A DNA stretch of 64,000 nucleotides from Crossaster papposus (Eukaryota > Echinodermata > Asteroidea > Velatida > Solasteridae), in the NCBI GenBank assembly GCA_037893245.1, contig JBAIAA010000750.1:310001-374000 (forward strand), given 5' to 3'. The notes under the pieces are model-generated. The model worked only from the letters and a program-made list of their open reading frames with translations. It searched no databases and was not told the origin of the DNA. Positions 43,178 to 54,369 of the stretch are shown piece by piece. Every line of letters starts with the position of its first letter. Position 1 is the stretch's first letter. Position numbers and translations under genes: made by a program.

Positions 43178-43375
43178 TGAGCTTGGATATTTTGCCAGCT
43201 CGAGTTGACTTGGTTAGTCCTGGTGTGAGCTTGGATGGGCTTTTGCCAGCTCAGGTACACTTATTGGGAGCTTGGATGGGCTTTTGCCAGCTCAGGTGGA
43301 TTTGGTGTGAGCTTGGGTGGGCTTTTGCCAGCTCAGATGGACTTGGTGTGAGCTTGGATGGAGGCTTGCCGAACT
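43178..43375. repeat. 41-bp minisatellite, about 5 copies
   Basis: The unit is GAGCTTGGATGGGCTTTTGC then CAGCTCAGGTGGATTTGGTG. The last two full units are 41 bp apart and the left units are more divergent. Confidence 0.8.
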
Positions 43376-43849
43376 TGGTGGAATTTCTAACAGTTCGGTA
43401 AATAACTGCCTCATGTCACATCCTTGGGACCTTTTCCCGGGGCTAGCCTCTGCGTATTTTGCAGAGGTTGAATTGGGGCCGGCATACAGATTTTTCAAAA
43501 AATTCAGTATATCACTGCTACATCCTTTTTTAACGTATTCATACAAAAAACTGTGTGGGTTCGAAGAAGAATTTTCAAAAATGTATCGATAATTGTTGCC
43601 CTTTTTAGGGGAGGTATTTGTTAACGTCGTTTGTGTATTTGTGCACGATCTCCACGTGCAGCATTGGTACGTCAACGGCTAATTTTTAGGGGACTGTTTT
43701 TTTATTTTCAATACAATTTTTGTCATTAGATGATAAAAATGTATGTAAATAACAACCTTTTTTTTTAAAGACAAGAGACAAAATGTTAAGATTAAATGCA
43801 AAAAACCAAAGACGATACTGTCTATATCGTCTTCGGTATCGTATCGTGA

Positions 43850-44012
43850 CGATATTATCGTCCAGCGCTATCCACGTCATCTCCTTGAAGTTCTTGCATA
43901 CCCAGCGATATGCCATGCATGGTCCATTAAGCTTTCCTATAGCTTTTGCAAGAGGAACTCCATCCACTTCCTTCTCCAACCAGTCCCATTTGCAAGCATA
44001 TTTGATGCGGCC
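43850..44012 (-). CDS. Exon fragment with KWDWLE motif, possibly transposon-derived
   Basis: After an AAACTTTAG acceptor the minus frame reads GRIKYACKWDWLEKEVDGVP, LAKAIGKLNGPC, MAYRWVCKNF and KEMTWIALDDN, with no stop until the AT-rich region below 43850. The KWxWLExxxDGVP...C..C spacing resembles a small Cys module at the N-terminus of hAT-derived proteins in marine invertebrates. I recall this from general familiarity and cannot verify it here. The donor was not placed securely (a candidate is GTCACG near 43853). Confidence 0.4.
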
Positions 44013-44565
44013 CTAAAGTTTGTGTCGGTAAGTTTTTTAAAAAAAATCAAAAATGAAAACAAACTGTCTTTTCTGTCTTCACGAAATGACTCTCAACTAT
44101 ACCTATTTATGTCAAAACGCTTCTAATTTGTCGGCCCACTTACGTTCGCTATTTTCTGAGAAGAAACCTCTGTGCGTAACATGTGCGTAACGCTCAATGC
44201 AGTAACGCTGTACTGGTCCCTGCCGCGCCAAAGAAGGCATGATGTATGCGACAATCAGTCTATGCATGTACATGTACATGCATGGCCGATTAACATCGTA
44301 ACACTGCAGTTCCAGGTCGATCTAAATGCCGAATAAACATCGATGGAGAACGAATATTTCTGCAAGTTAATTCACAAAACTTGATCTCTCAACTGTGTAT
44401 GTGTTTTCTGTGTTCATGAATTATGATGAGGTTGTATCGCTTGTACTTGAAATGATAGCGCAGCATGTTTCCCCGACATTTTCTGCCGCAACGCGAGGTT
44501 CGTCGCCTGCCACACAGTGCTTCACACACTACAAACGGACAGTGTTGGCAAGTTTCCCTTCGTGG

Positions 44566-44760
44566 GTAGCGTTGTGCATAGTGGTGTGCACGACCTAAAT
44601 TCTCCATTATTTTAAAGAATTATCGACAGTAAATAGTTGACATTAATTAAGGCAAGTTTTTATCACTTTTTGTGGCAATTGTTTTAATGGCTTTTGTACA
44701 TGTAGCGTAAATCAATGTCAACATTTGAAGCGCGAGATGTGCCGCGGCAACTCACACCGC
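44566..44760 (+). repeat. Dispersed repeat E, copy 1
   Basis: GTAGCGTTGTGCATAGTGG, CCTAAATTCTCCATT, GACATTAATTAAGGCAAGT, TTTATCACTTTTTGTGGCAA and CGAGATGTGCCGCGGCAAC recur in the same order at 46620-46812. Confidence 0.75.
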
Positions 44761-44784
44761 GAGGCTCGCAGCATGCTACTTGCT

Positions 44785-45095
44785 ACAAACGTTTTCACCG
44801 TACTTCCTTTTGGATTGAGTTCTGCCAACTACGTATTCACTAAGGTGGTGTACGTATCATTAGCGTGCTCAAGGCATTTTATCCTTTGTGTACAATTGAC
44901 GACAGACTCATTGTTTCATCAAACCAACACTCTGCCCTTAAGAATGTCGAAATCGTACGGAATTCCATAGTTCGCAGCGATTTGTTCTTAACCAAAAACA
45001 AAGCGTCTGGAACCCCACAATGTCCATTCAATGATTCTGGCTTTATCATAGATTCAAACACGTGTTCTTTTTATCTGCCCGTTTCCTGTTGGTCG
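44785..45095 (+). pseudogene. DIRS-like reverse transcriptase relic
   Basis: The plus strand at 44788-44850 encodes NVFTVLPFGLSSANYVFTKV, a hallmark of tyrosine-recombinase (DIRS-type) retrotransposon reverse transcriptases. After a one-base shift, 44890-45083 encodes TIDDRLIVSSNQHSALKN, VEIVRNSIVRSDLF and SGTPQCPF...GFIIDSNTCSFYLP. This fits the catalytic DD box and the downstream LGFxIDT segment. It is decayed and short, and no flanking element ends were found. Confidence 0.55.
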
Positions 45096-45916
45096 GCCGT
45101 GTATGCATAGACTCCATCCTGCCTTCTTTGGCACTTTTAGTTTTAGTGGGCGGTGCGGGGGGAACCAGTACAGCATTGCTGCATTGAGCATTATGCACGT
45201 GTTTTCATCACCTTGATACTGATAGGGAATCGCGCAACGCGTTGTCATTGCGAACAGAAAGTGATAGGGAATCTCAGAAAATAGCGAATGTAAGTAGGTA
45301 GTTGGGTAGTTGAAATGTATTTTGTAAAGACAGAAAAGATATTTTTGTTAATTTAAAAAAAAATGTTTTAATGGTTATTATTATTATTTTTTAACTTGCC
45401 GATAAAAACTTTAGGGTAGCAGCCTTAACAAAACATGTCTTTTAAAACATGATTTTAATTATTACTGTGTTATAATTGGGTCTAGGTAAAATTTATTAAT
45501 GATAAAATGAAGAATTGATGAGGCCAAAAGAAAAATGGTGTGTTTACACTAACCCTACCTACCTCGATTTTTGGTGGCCCAATTGCCAACCTCATTGTAG
45601 ATGAATACTAGTTTCAATTATTTGTCACAAATAATCATTTTCCACACTTAAAACACAACTAAAATGAAAAAGAAAAGACAAAATTAAAATATTTCCCTGC
45701 CTACCTACCTGTATTTTTTTCAAGCCGTTACTGTAAACACACCATTTATTTTGTTTAGCCTAAGCATACATCTGGATATGGGAGCCCAAAGAGCTGTGCT
45801 AAATGGCTAAAAACGTAACGTAATCGTGGAATTGCCCATTAGTGAAAATTGAGAGGGTTACAGCATATTAAGCGCAGGTAGTAACTTTGAGTTCATTATG
45901 ATCAGAAGCAACTTAC

Positions 45917-46088
45917 CACAGTGAAACACCGCTAGTCTTGAAGAAGAAGAAGAGAAACGATCCCTTTTCGTCTGGGTATGTGTCCTGCCACTGTTCCCCT
46001 TTTAGTATGAGTTATCAGTTCTCCCCGATATTCCAGCAAGAAATTGGCTTTTTTGAAAATTCTTCTGAGCAAACGTTCCTCGATCGAC
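45917..46088 (-). pseudogene. SET-domain exon with two homopolymer frameshifts
   Basis: A good acceptor (GATTTTCTTAG) starts the frame VDRGTFAQKNF. After one extra A in the A6 run it continues KANFLLEYRGELITHT, and after another extra A in AAAAGGGG it continues GEQWQDTYPDEKGSF, LFFFFKTSGVSLW up to donor GTAAGTTG at 45916. The order (RGxFA, then F..LEYRGELI) matches the N-terminal half of SET methyltransferase domains of the KMT5A type. The rest of the domain was not found within a few kb. Both shifts are in homopolymers, as in the Cys-repeat gene, so it may be a functional exon with sequence errors. Confidence 0.5.
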
Positions 46089-46261
46089 CTAAGAAAATCA
46101 AAACCAGCAAAAAGCATACATACCTGAGACAGTTTTTCATTTTCATCTATGAACACAAATCTTTATAAAGGTCAGTATCACTATACAAGTGATCCCCTGA
46201 GTCGCGAGTGTCGCCTTTTCCCCGCGGTCGATCCCTATGTTTAGTTTTCTTTAAAAAGTTC

Positions 46262-46592
46262 AATTTTGTGCATTTTTCAATGACCTCAAATGACCCCTTG
46301 ATTACCTTTGACCTCCTATTTCAAAGGAGTTGTGATGAACCCCACCCAAGGATCACTCCATCCAAGTTACATTAAAATCCATCAAATTCTGTATACATGT
46401 ACAAAGAAACATTTGAAGTACCGGTATGTTTGAGCAATGACATCTAATGACCCCTACATGACCTTTGACCTCTGTAACCCAATGAGGAAATGTGTCTTCC
46501 GACCCAAGGGTCACTGCATCCAAGTTTTATCAAAATCTGTGAAAGCATGTACATGTAGAAGTTATACAATATTATTTTTAAAAACTCATCAC
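46262..46592. repeat. Diverged 165-bp tandem duplication with nuclear-receptor-like sites
   Basis: Two copies of the series caaatgacccc, acctttgacctc, acccaagg(g/a)tcact, catccaagtt, aaaatc. Similar sequence occurs near 880-960 and 6010-6040. It looks like a dispersed repeat rather than a gene. Confidence 0.6.
46459..46471 (+). promoter_or_regulatory. Perfect DR1 motif
   Basis: TGACCTTTGACCT is the complement of AGGTCAAAGGTCA, the direct-repeat-1 element bound by RXR and HNF4-type nuclear receptors. It occurs inside the tandem repeat, and the sister copy has a near match (TTACCTTTGACCT). Function is not shown. Confidence 0.45.
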
Positions 46593-46619
46593 GCACGCTT
46601 ACCGCCGCACCTCAAACTC

Positions 46620-46812
46620 GGGGCTACAATGTAGGCGTTGTGCATAGCACTGTTCATGATCTAAATTCTCCATTCTTGTTAAAAGAATGATTGACTGTAA
46701 ACATTTTTGACATTAATTGAGGCAAGTTTTTATCACTTTTTGAGGCAATATTTGATGGCTTTCGTAGCGTAAATGGAAACATTTAAAGCACGAGATGTGC
46801 CGCAGCAACCTT
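46620..46812 (+). repeat. Dispersed repeat E, copy 2
   Basis: Second copy of 44566-44760, more diverged. The DIRS-like segment that follows copy 1 is absent here. Confidence 0.7.
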
Positions 46813-46829
46813 TTGAAAGGCATGTAATC

Positions 46830-47975
46830 GGAAGCAGAACTAAGGGGTCGTCCAAAGTTGTCACTATATCTGCAATGCAACCTTAACTCCCTGGGGTGTG
46901 TGGAAAATCATATTGAAATTTTAGGCTGTTCGCTTTACGCGATCCTTGCCCGGCATTGTTGATTTTTCTGATTTTCTTCCTAACAAATTCAATGCCGTTC
47001 ATTTAGCAGAGGGATAACTTCATCAAAAACCTGTTGACAATATTGGAGCACCAGCCGCATGCAGGGTGATCGCAGCCTCGACTCCATATGAGCGTGTGCG
47101 CGTTATCGCGAAGGCATGGTGGAAAAACATAGCGCAGCAAGATCATAGCCATGGTAACGAGGTTGGGGTGATTGTAACGACTATCGTTTGCCTCGTACAC
47201 GTATCACACGTACACCCCCACGAACACAAACACGCATTCGTATTGTACACTGCGCGTCACGTGTACAGTAGCACTGAGAAAAAGAAAGTCAGTTGACTTC
47301 GCAGGTACGATCATGCCGTACTTACTCCTGCTGGTACGTGTGTTGCGGCGGGGTGTCGCAGCTAGAAGTATCAGCATACTCCGAAATTAGCTGGACTCGG
47401 CTGTACATACAAACATGTACAGTACATAGCGTGCGCTATATTTATGGGGCCTGATCGCGAAGCTAGATTCAGTTTGTGTCGTTAACGTTGCTGCGTGCGC
47501 GATACGTAACGTATGCAGCGATATTTTGTTCTACAACAATGATTCAGTGATTAGAATACTAACATTAGGCTGAAGGATGTTTTTGCAAAAAAGGGCACGA
47601 CGGCCGGGCCAAGGTAAAAATTGGGCAAGGCAAAACTAGCCGTGAAGACGGCAATTTTTAGTGGGGCACCTCGGCCATCAAAAAGGCAACAACGGCAATG
47701 GCCGTCGTGGCCGTCGTTTACTTCAAGCCCAGGTATGGTTCCTAAAATAATAATAATACTAATACTAACATATATTTAAACCTAAAAAAAAAATTTAAAA
47801 ACAAATGTCATGCTGACCGACCGACCGACCCAATTGTTTTCTCACCATGTGACCCAAACCAAAGTTTGTTGGTTGTATGATACACAACACACAATGTATA
47901 TCTATAATTAAAGCTTGAAACCTGTACTTTCAGGAAATACCATAGTCTTGATTTTGAAATTTTGCCACTTCAGGG
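46830..47975. other. No gene seen
   Basis: It begins with a fragment (aaggggtcgtccaaagttgtca) of the foldback family at 48249. Otherwise there are scattered acatgtac motifs and no supported exon. Confidence 0.35.
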
Positions 47976-47984
47976 CAACAGGTC

Positions 47985-48200
47985 ACATACGTCATTCTTA
48001 TGTTTATGACTTCTGACTATCGCCCCCAAATAAAGATACTGACAATTTGGGAGACCGCCAACATACATGTAGGCTAGCCTCATTCATAGGGCATTGCGGC
48101 AAGATAGCTCAGTTGGTATAGCGCTGGTACGGTAACCTGGAGGTTGCAGGTTCGAATCCAGCTCCTGCCAGCTTTGTTCACTTTAAAATATTCAATATTT
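47985..48200 (+). repeat. tRNA-derived SINE
   Basis: A 5' leader (TCGCCCCCAAATAAAGATAC, AATTTGGGAGACCGCCAA) is followed by a tRNA-like head at 48098-48170 and GCTTTGTTCACTTTAAAA. The leader and head match the SINE pair at 29.16-29.53 kb. Confidence 0.7.
48098..48170 (+). ncRNA. tRNA-like SINE head, not a functional tRNA
   Basis: Box A (TAGCTCAGTTGG) and a perfect box B (GGTTCGAATCC) are present, and GGCAAGA pairs with TCCTGCC except for one A-C. The T stem has a mismatch and no proper anticodon stem forms, so I reject a working tRNA. Pol III transcription of the SINE remains possible. Confidence 0.6.
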
Positions 48201-48248
48201 ATGTAGTTATAGGATGTGACTTACAAATGTCTGTGTTACTTCATGACT

Positions 48249-48933
48249 AAGGGGCCGTCCAAAGTTTTCAACATTTTAATGGTCGTACAAAGCGTACGAC
48301 AGGGGGGAGGGGGGTCGGAGGCCGCGTACGACTTTAAATTGTAAATAAAATGTTGATTTTGTACCATACAATCAGCAAAGGAAAATTATATGATTGGTTT
48401 TGTTTCCTTCTTGTTTTATCTGGAAAGAATTTCCAACGTTAAAATCAGAAGCGATACAAATAGTCCGCTGTTCAAAAATGATTGCTTCGGCAGGTTATAC
48501 CTTGTTAGCAGCTATGCAACTCCGTGAAAAAAATATCTGATGCGTCCCTGGCTAGCTATACAGTACGTAGCTTGCGAGGATGAGATACTTTTGACGCCGC
48601 CCGCCCTACACGCCGCGGCGACCGAGTTGGCAATGATTTCGTATAGCGCAACGTTAACCATGCGGTGTACATACACACATGTATTGATGCCCTATATACT
48701 AGCCCTCAATAAGCGCGCGAATGTGCCAAGCGTGAATGAATAACCTTTGACACAGCTTTACTGCGACTCGTTCCCACAGCTGTGCATGGACATCGTGCAC
48801 GCAATGCCCCACACAGCTCTACCGGTGTTTGGACTAAATGTTGAAAAGTACTACTTTGGGGGGAGGGAGGGAGGTCTTAAAAGTAGTACGCTCTGTACGA
48901 CCTTAAAAATGTTGACAACTTTGGACAGCCCCT
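48249..48933. mobile_element. Foldback family F (AAGGGGCCGTCCAAAGTT ends)
   Basis: 685 bp. The left end AAGGGGCCGTCCAAAGTTTT then CAACATTTT pairs with the right AAAATGTTGACAACTTTGGA then CAGCCCCT. Inner flanks also pair (GTCGTACAAAGCGTACGAC region versus GTACGCTCTGTACGAC). A fragment of the family is at 46839. No coding. Confidence 0.7.
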
Positions 48934-49311
48934 AATGAATCACCTATCCAAAGTGTTTAGTACAAACGTTCTTACCAATGTACTCATTGATGAACTGCAC
49001 TTCAAAGAAGCCTGTTTGTTGTGGTTCACATGATAATCTCTGCTGAATGAAGTACACTACGAGTCTGGGTCTCGATCAGGAGGTTACTGCAAATATTAAA
49101 AATGTATGATTAGAAATACTGTATGCATGTTAACCCTATGCAAAGGGTTCAACATGTCACAAGTTAAAGCTAAACAAAAAATAACCGACCAACCCTATTT
49201 TTAGAAAGGATAAAATGCAACCCCACAAAATGTTAATTGTTAGCCAGTGATCGTTTTCTTTCTGGTATTATCCGAAAGACAAACATCGTGGTTTAATGTA
49301 CATGTACCATG

Positions 49312-49625
49312 CACTGACCTCTACACCTGGACGGATCATTGTCCATATTCTGCTGTGCTAACACTTGAAGTCGGCGCGAACTGGAAGTGCAACATGGCGG
49401 AGCCGAGACGTCACTGCTGTGAGCCAATGAAATGTCCAGGTGTAGAGGTCAGTGGATTTACTCTGTACATTTTGTATTTATAAACATTACGTAATACGTA
49501 TCGTACCAACACCTGGACATTTCATTGGCTCACAGAGTGACGTCGTGGGTCCGCCATGTTGCACTTCTCCGCATGCCGACTTCAAAATGAAACAATGATG
49601 ATCTGTCCATGTATAGAGGTCAGTG
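49312..49625. mobile_element. Nested palindrome with CACTGACCTCTA ends
   Basis: Outer ends CACTGACCTCTACACCTGGA and TCCATGTATAGAGGTCAGTG. An inner pair of GCCAATGAAATGTCCAGGTG and its complement faces across 49425-49535. Each half carries a TGACGTC or GAGACGTCAC CRE-like site and CATGGCGG or CCGCCATG. Small open frames here are incidental. Confidence 0.65.
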
Positions 49626-49724
49626 GTACCATGGCATGGAGGAAAGAACACAAACAAACAGGTCAGGAATTCAAACGAACGGGGTTCGAACGGGGTCCTA
49701 TTTTTTCTGTGAACCAAGAATGTC

Positions 49725-49945
49725 TGAAACGCTATTGTTACGTGTCAAAATGTCTGAAACAAGAACAATATACTTATTAAATATATATTAAATGTCTGAA
49801 ACGTAAGTAGCGATTACGTTTCAGACATTTCAAATGTCTGAAACGTAAGCTTTCTAATCACCGAAACATAAATGTCTGAAACATAATTAGGTTATAACAT
49901 TGGCCCAGTCTTGGCCTGTAAATGTCTGAAACGTAATACAGCCAT
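49725..49945. repeat. Cluster of AAATGTCTGAAACGTAA motifs
   Basis: At least seven occurrences of ATGTCTGAAAC in about 220 bp at irregular spacing, mostly in one orientation. One inverted copy (ACGTTTCAGACATTT) at about 49814-49829 forms a perfect hairpin with its neighbour. Confidence 0.75.
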
Positions 49946-49949
49946 TGTG

Positions 49950-51026
49950 TAAGGATAAGAGGTGTTAGATAGCTAGCCTCTTGCCACCACCAGTTGTCAA
50001 CAACCACAACTACTTGCCTGGCCTTTTTTATACTGATATGCAAATATCCAATACCACAGAGCTAACTGTTAATAACCACAAACTTCTTAAAAATTGCAAG
50101 GAGAGACTGCAGGCCTATAGTCATGTAATACACACATTTGAGGGAAATTGTAATGCTTCGTTGATCATAAACTACAATTACAGCAATCAGACCAATTATA
50201 GAATGCAGGGCTCACTGACAACTTTCGACTTTCTCTCTCGGTATTTTCCCCTCTTAAAATACCACAAAATACTTTACGTGTACTGGACTGTTGAGGAATG
50301 AGTCTATTAAAAGCATCTTGTAAAAATATAGTTCCTGGCGTGCTGACATTTTCAAATAAAGTGCCATTTTCGTATCAATTTCCAACACTGGTTGGCTTAA
50401 TTACCAGTGTTTGAAAAAACTGGCTTAAAACAAACTACTGCTCTTAAATTTAGAAATTTAGTTATTCCGCATTTTGGATTACACCAGCAAACAACTAGAC
50501 TAATTCTATGACCTTATAATTCTCTAACTCTATAATTGCTTCGCTTCATTTTAAGTGGGGCCAGGGAACCAGACTACAAGAACATGGTAGATTTTCTATC
50601 TTTTTCCAGCATCTACAAACCGAATTCAAACAATTAAATCAGTGAAACGAATCAGTGTAACAATATTTGCTATACATACTATCCCCTCAAATCCATCCAT
50701 TGTTTTATGAAAATTACAGCAAAATGAATTAGCGAAATGTGCATCGGGAACGATGATCAAAATGCACATTGGGAATGGAGATGAAATATTCGTCTAAAAA
50801 ATTCTAAAAAGAATCTAACGTTAGGCCTATAACCACTCGATCGGTGAGCGGTCCTCGTTATGCTCGTGGTAGCCTAACCTGCATGACCTGTCCCTGGTCG
50901 TGTGGCTGTGTCAGCGTGGCCACTCATCAAACCCTGGCATCAAACTTGACCATGAATGGCAGTAGAATTCCTAAGATGTCATGATACTACCACTACTAGT
51001 ACGGACGATGGTAAAAGCCGCAAAAA
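49950..51026. other. No gene seen
   Basis: A 106-codon frame at 49981-50301 has no recognisable domain, and I do not call it. No repeats of note. Confidence 0.35.
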
Positions 51027-51069
51027 TATGGAACGCCAAAGAGGCATAAACCCCGTTCAACGCATCGAT

Positions 51070-51725
51070 CGGTCTTTTACATCGACCGATCGGTCTTTTA
51101 CATCGACCGATCGGTCTTTTACATCGACCGATCGATTTTTTGCATCGACCGATCGGTCTTTTACATCGACCTATCGGTCTTGTACATCGATCGATCGTTT
51201 TTTTACATCGACCGATCGGTCTTTCTACCGATCGGTCTTTTACATCGACCGATCGGTCTTTCTACCGATCGGTCTTTTACATCGACCGATCGGTCTTTTA
51301 CATCGACCGATCGGTCTTTTACATCGACCGATCGGTCTTTTACATCGACCGATCGGTCTTTTACATCGACCGATCGATTTTTTGCATCGACCGATCGGGG
51401 GGGGGGGGGGGGGGGGGGGGTGACCACCACTTTTACATCGACCTATCGGTCTTGTACATCGATCGATCGTTCTTTTACATCGACCGATCGGTCTTTCTAC
51501 CGATCGGTCTTTTACATCGACCGATCGGTCTTTTACATCGACCGATCGGTCTTTCTACCGATCGGTCTTTTACATCGACCGATCGGTCTTTTACATCGAC
51601 CGATCGGTCTTTCTACCGATCGGTCTTTTACATCGACCGATCGGTCTTTCTACCGATCGGTCTTTTACATCGACCGATCGGTCGTTGCCATCGACCGATC
51701 GGTCGTTGCCATCGACCGATCGATG
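51070..51725. repeat. Left subterminal CCGATCGG array
   Basis: About 21-bp units (ACCGATCGGTCTTTTACATCG) with shorter ACCGATCGGTCTTTCT units interspersed. The palindrome ACCGATCGGT occurs in nearly every unit. It is interrupted at 51398-51435 by a G run and TGACCACCACTTTTA taken from the inner arm. Frames through it are not genes. Confidence 0.9.
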
Positions 51726-51971
51726 AAAAAAGAGGCATAAATCCGACCAACCTTGTTGACGTACGTGTACATGTACACAATCTTGGCCTATCTTTCATTG
51801 TGTATCTGAATAGTTAAAAAACCTACGGTTGTCGGGAATTTGCTTGCAAGACATGCAGTGCTCAAGGAGACCATTTCACGAGGGGACCGTGCAGTGGTCA
51901 GTCCATTTTCTTAACTGGTCGTTGATAAATAGCATCAGCGGCCTTCTCCGACAACGCTAAAAGTGGTGGTC

Positions 51972-52006
<35 letters not shown>

Positions 52007-52204
52007 CCCCGCCAGGCGTAACACAGACCATAATTATGCCAAATACACTGAAAGGGAAACTCTACCCTTTTTGGCAGTAAATATACAAACAAAAGGGGTT
52101 CTCCAAAATTTGTTATCATTTATTATTTCTGGTTTATTAAAAAAAAAAAATGTAGCAGCCAAAGCGGAAATAAAATGGCTTAAATAAAACAGAGTAGTAT
52201 TTTT

Positions 52205-52627
52205 TATGAAATTTAGTAAATCGTTTTGTTTAAGCCATTTTATTTCAGCTTTTGGCTGCGACATTTTTTTTTTTTAAATAAACCAGAAATAATAAATGAT
52301 AACAAATTTTGGAGAACCCCTTTTGTTTGTATATTTACTGCCAAAAGGGTAGAGTTTCCCTTTCAGTGTATTTGGCATAATTATGGTCTGTGTTACGCCT
52401 GGCGGGGGGAGGGGGGGGGGGGGGGTTTGACCACCACTTTTGGCGTCGTCGGAGAAGGCCGCTGAGGCTATTTATCAATCAACGACCAGTTAAGAAAATG
52501 GACTGACCACTGCACGGTCCCCTCGTGAAATGGTCTCCTTGAGCACTGCATGTCTTGCAAGCAAATTCCCGACAACCGTAGGTTTTTTAACTATTCAGAT
52601 ACACAATGAAAGATAGGCCAAGACCAA
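52205..52627. repeat. Extra inverted copy of the inner arm
   Basis: It is the reverse complement of about 51775-52185 and runs in the same direction as 53835-54245. It includes TTTGGCTGCGACA, AACCAGAAATAATAAATGAT, the G run and GGACTGACCACTGCACGGTC. It forms a tight hairpin with the left arm. Confidence 0.85.
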
Positions 52628-53126
52628 ACAAACTCGATTGAAAGTACTAAAACGTTAGGTTATAAATTAATTTTAAAACAAAGTAGCGTCTTAGCTAACA
52701 CAATTTGTACACAAATATGCCAACTCTATTATTATGTACACGCGAAGTTTGATTGTACACGAACCACGATATACGTTGGGTTGCTCGGCTGCCGCGGGCT
52801 CGTGGCGACACTGTTTAATGTGCATTATTGACTCGGTAATTAACGAGCTACGTAGGCGTAGCGGGATTTAAGAGATATTCAATGTGTCAATGATAAAACC
52901 AAGGAAATAATGTAATGGATAGAACACGATATTGTGATGTGTGCGGATGGATATGGGAAACCATGGAGGAATAAGAACAGGTGAAGGAAGTGGGGGAGTT
53001 GGGGGGGGGGGGGGGGGGTCATGTTTGAGTACCACCGTTTGTAACAAAAATCTGTAGGAATTAGGAACCACTGATTAAGGCTAACATAGGGCGGAGCACG
53101 TAAACAATTAGTTGAAAACAAAATGC

Positions 53127-53505
53127 AGGTAGTATACACCATTGGTAATTGCTTGAATTATCATGAATGGGTAGATTTGGGGGGTTGTATTTCATAGTAA
53201 ATATCGTTTAACTGACTTTTCCGAAGTTTTACAATCATGGATGCCGAGAAAAGCACGAAAAACGGCGTTTGTTTTCAACCGGGGTCGAGCAGTTATTCTT
53301 ATGTTATCTTTGTTTTTTCGCTCTCGCCGTCTGGCGAGAGCGAATTTTTCTTTATAAAATTCATTTTTTTGGAATAATTACAGGATATCTAGCGCAATCC
53401 TTTTGCTGAATGCCTAGAATCATTATTTACTTTCAATTGAGTAAGGTATTTCTTAATAATTCAGTAGTAAATATTTTCGATATCTGCAAATGGTGTATAC
53501 TACCT
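53127..53505. mobile_element. MITE family A, copy 4, inside the giant foldback
   Basis: AGGTAGTATACACCATT at the left and AATGGTGTATACTACCT at the right, about 379 bp. TTAA follows the right end (53506-53509). The left flank is ATGC, so the left target copy is lost. The interior matches the exon-2 copy, including ATCATGGATGCCGAGAAAAG. Confidence 0.8.
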
Positions 53506-54369
53506 TTAACAAGAATTTTATAGGAATATAATTATTTTGTTCCCAAAACTTTTCCACCTGGTCTAAACGGAGGGCACATGCATGCTAATATTAATTAGGC
53601 TTGGCTGTATATGTCAGGCAGGATGATTTTGTTAACTTCATGATAGTATTTAATATCAATCAAATCATCTTTCTTTTGAGACATACAAATCCTACATCTT
53701 AAAAAAAACCAAAAAAACTCCCAAACTTAACGTCCCTGCCCAGGATCGTGGGGTCGTGTGGCGTGTGAATCGTAGGGTAAAGGTTTTTTTAGAAAGGGTT
53801 TAGGGTTTTTAAACTTAAAAAGTTTGTTTTTCTGTGGCAATTTTTTATGAAATTTAGTAAATCGTTTTGTTTAAGCCATTTTATTTCAGCTTTTGGCTGC
53901 GACAGTTTTGTTTTTTTAATAAACCAGAAATAATAAATGATAACAAACTTTGGAGAACCCCTTTTGTTTGTATATTTACTGCCAAAAAGGGTAGAGTTTC
54001 CCTTTCAGTGTATTTGGCATAATTATGGTCTGTGTTACGCCTGGCGGGGGGAGGGGGGGGGGGGTGACCACCACTTTTAGCGTCGTCGGAGAAGGCCGCT
54101 CATGCTATTTATCAATCAACGACCAGTTAAGAAAATGGACTGACCACTGCACGGTCCCCTCGTGAAATGGTCTCCTTGAGCACTGCATGTCTTGCAAGCA
54201 AATTCCCGACAACCGTAGGTTTTTTAACTATTCAGATACACAATGAAAGATAGGCCAAGATTGTGTACATGTACACGTACGTCAACAAGGTTGGTCGGAT
54301 TTATGCCTCTTTGGCGCGGGGTACTTTTCATCGGTTTTTTTTCATCGGTCTTTTTTCATCGGTCTTTTT

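Noticed and set aside
48098..48170. Functional tRNA gene
   Set aside because: Boxes A and B are good, but the acceptor and T stems have mismatches, the anticodon stem does not form, and the flanks match other SINE copies.
49981..50301. 106-codon plus-strand frame as a gene
   Set aside because: No recognisable domain, no signal of codon bias, and no promoter or splice context.
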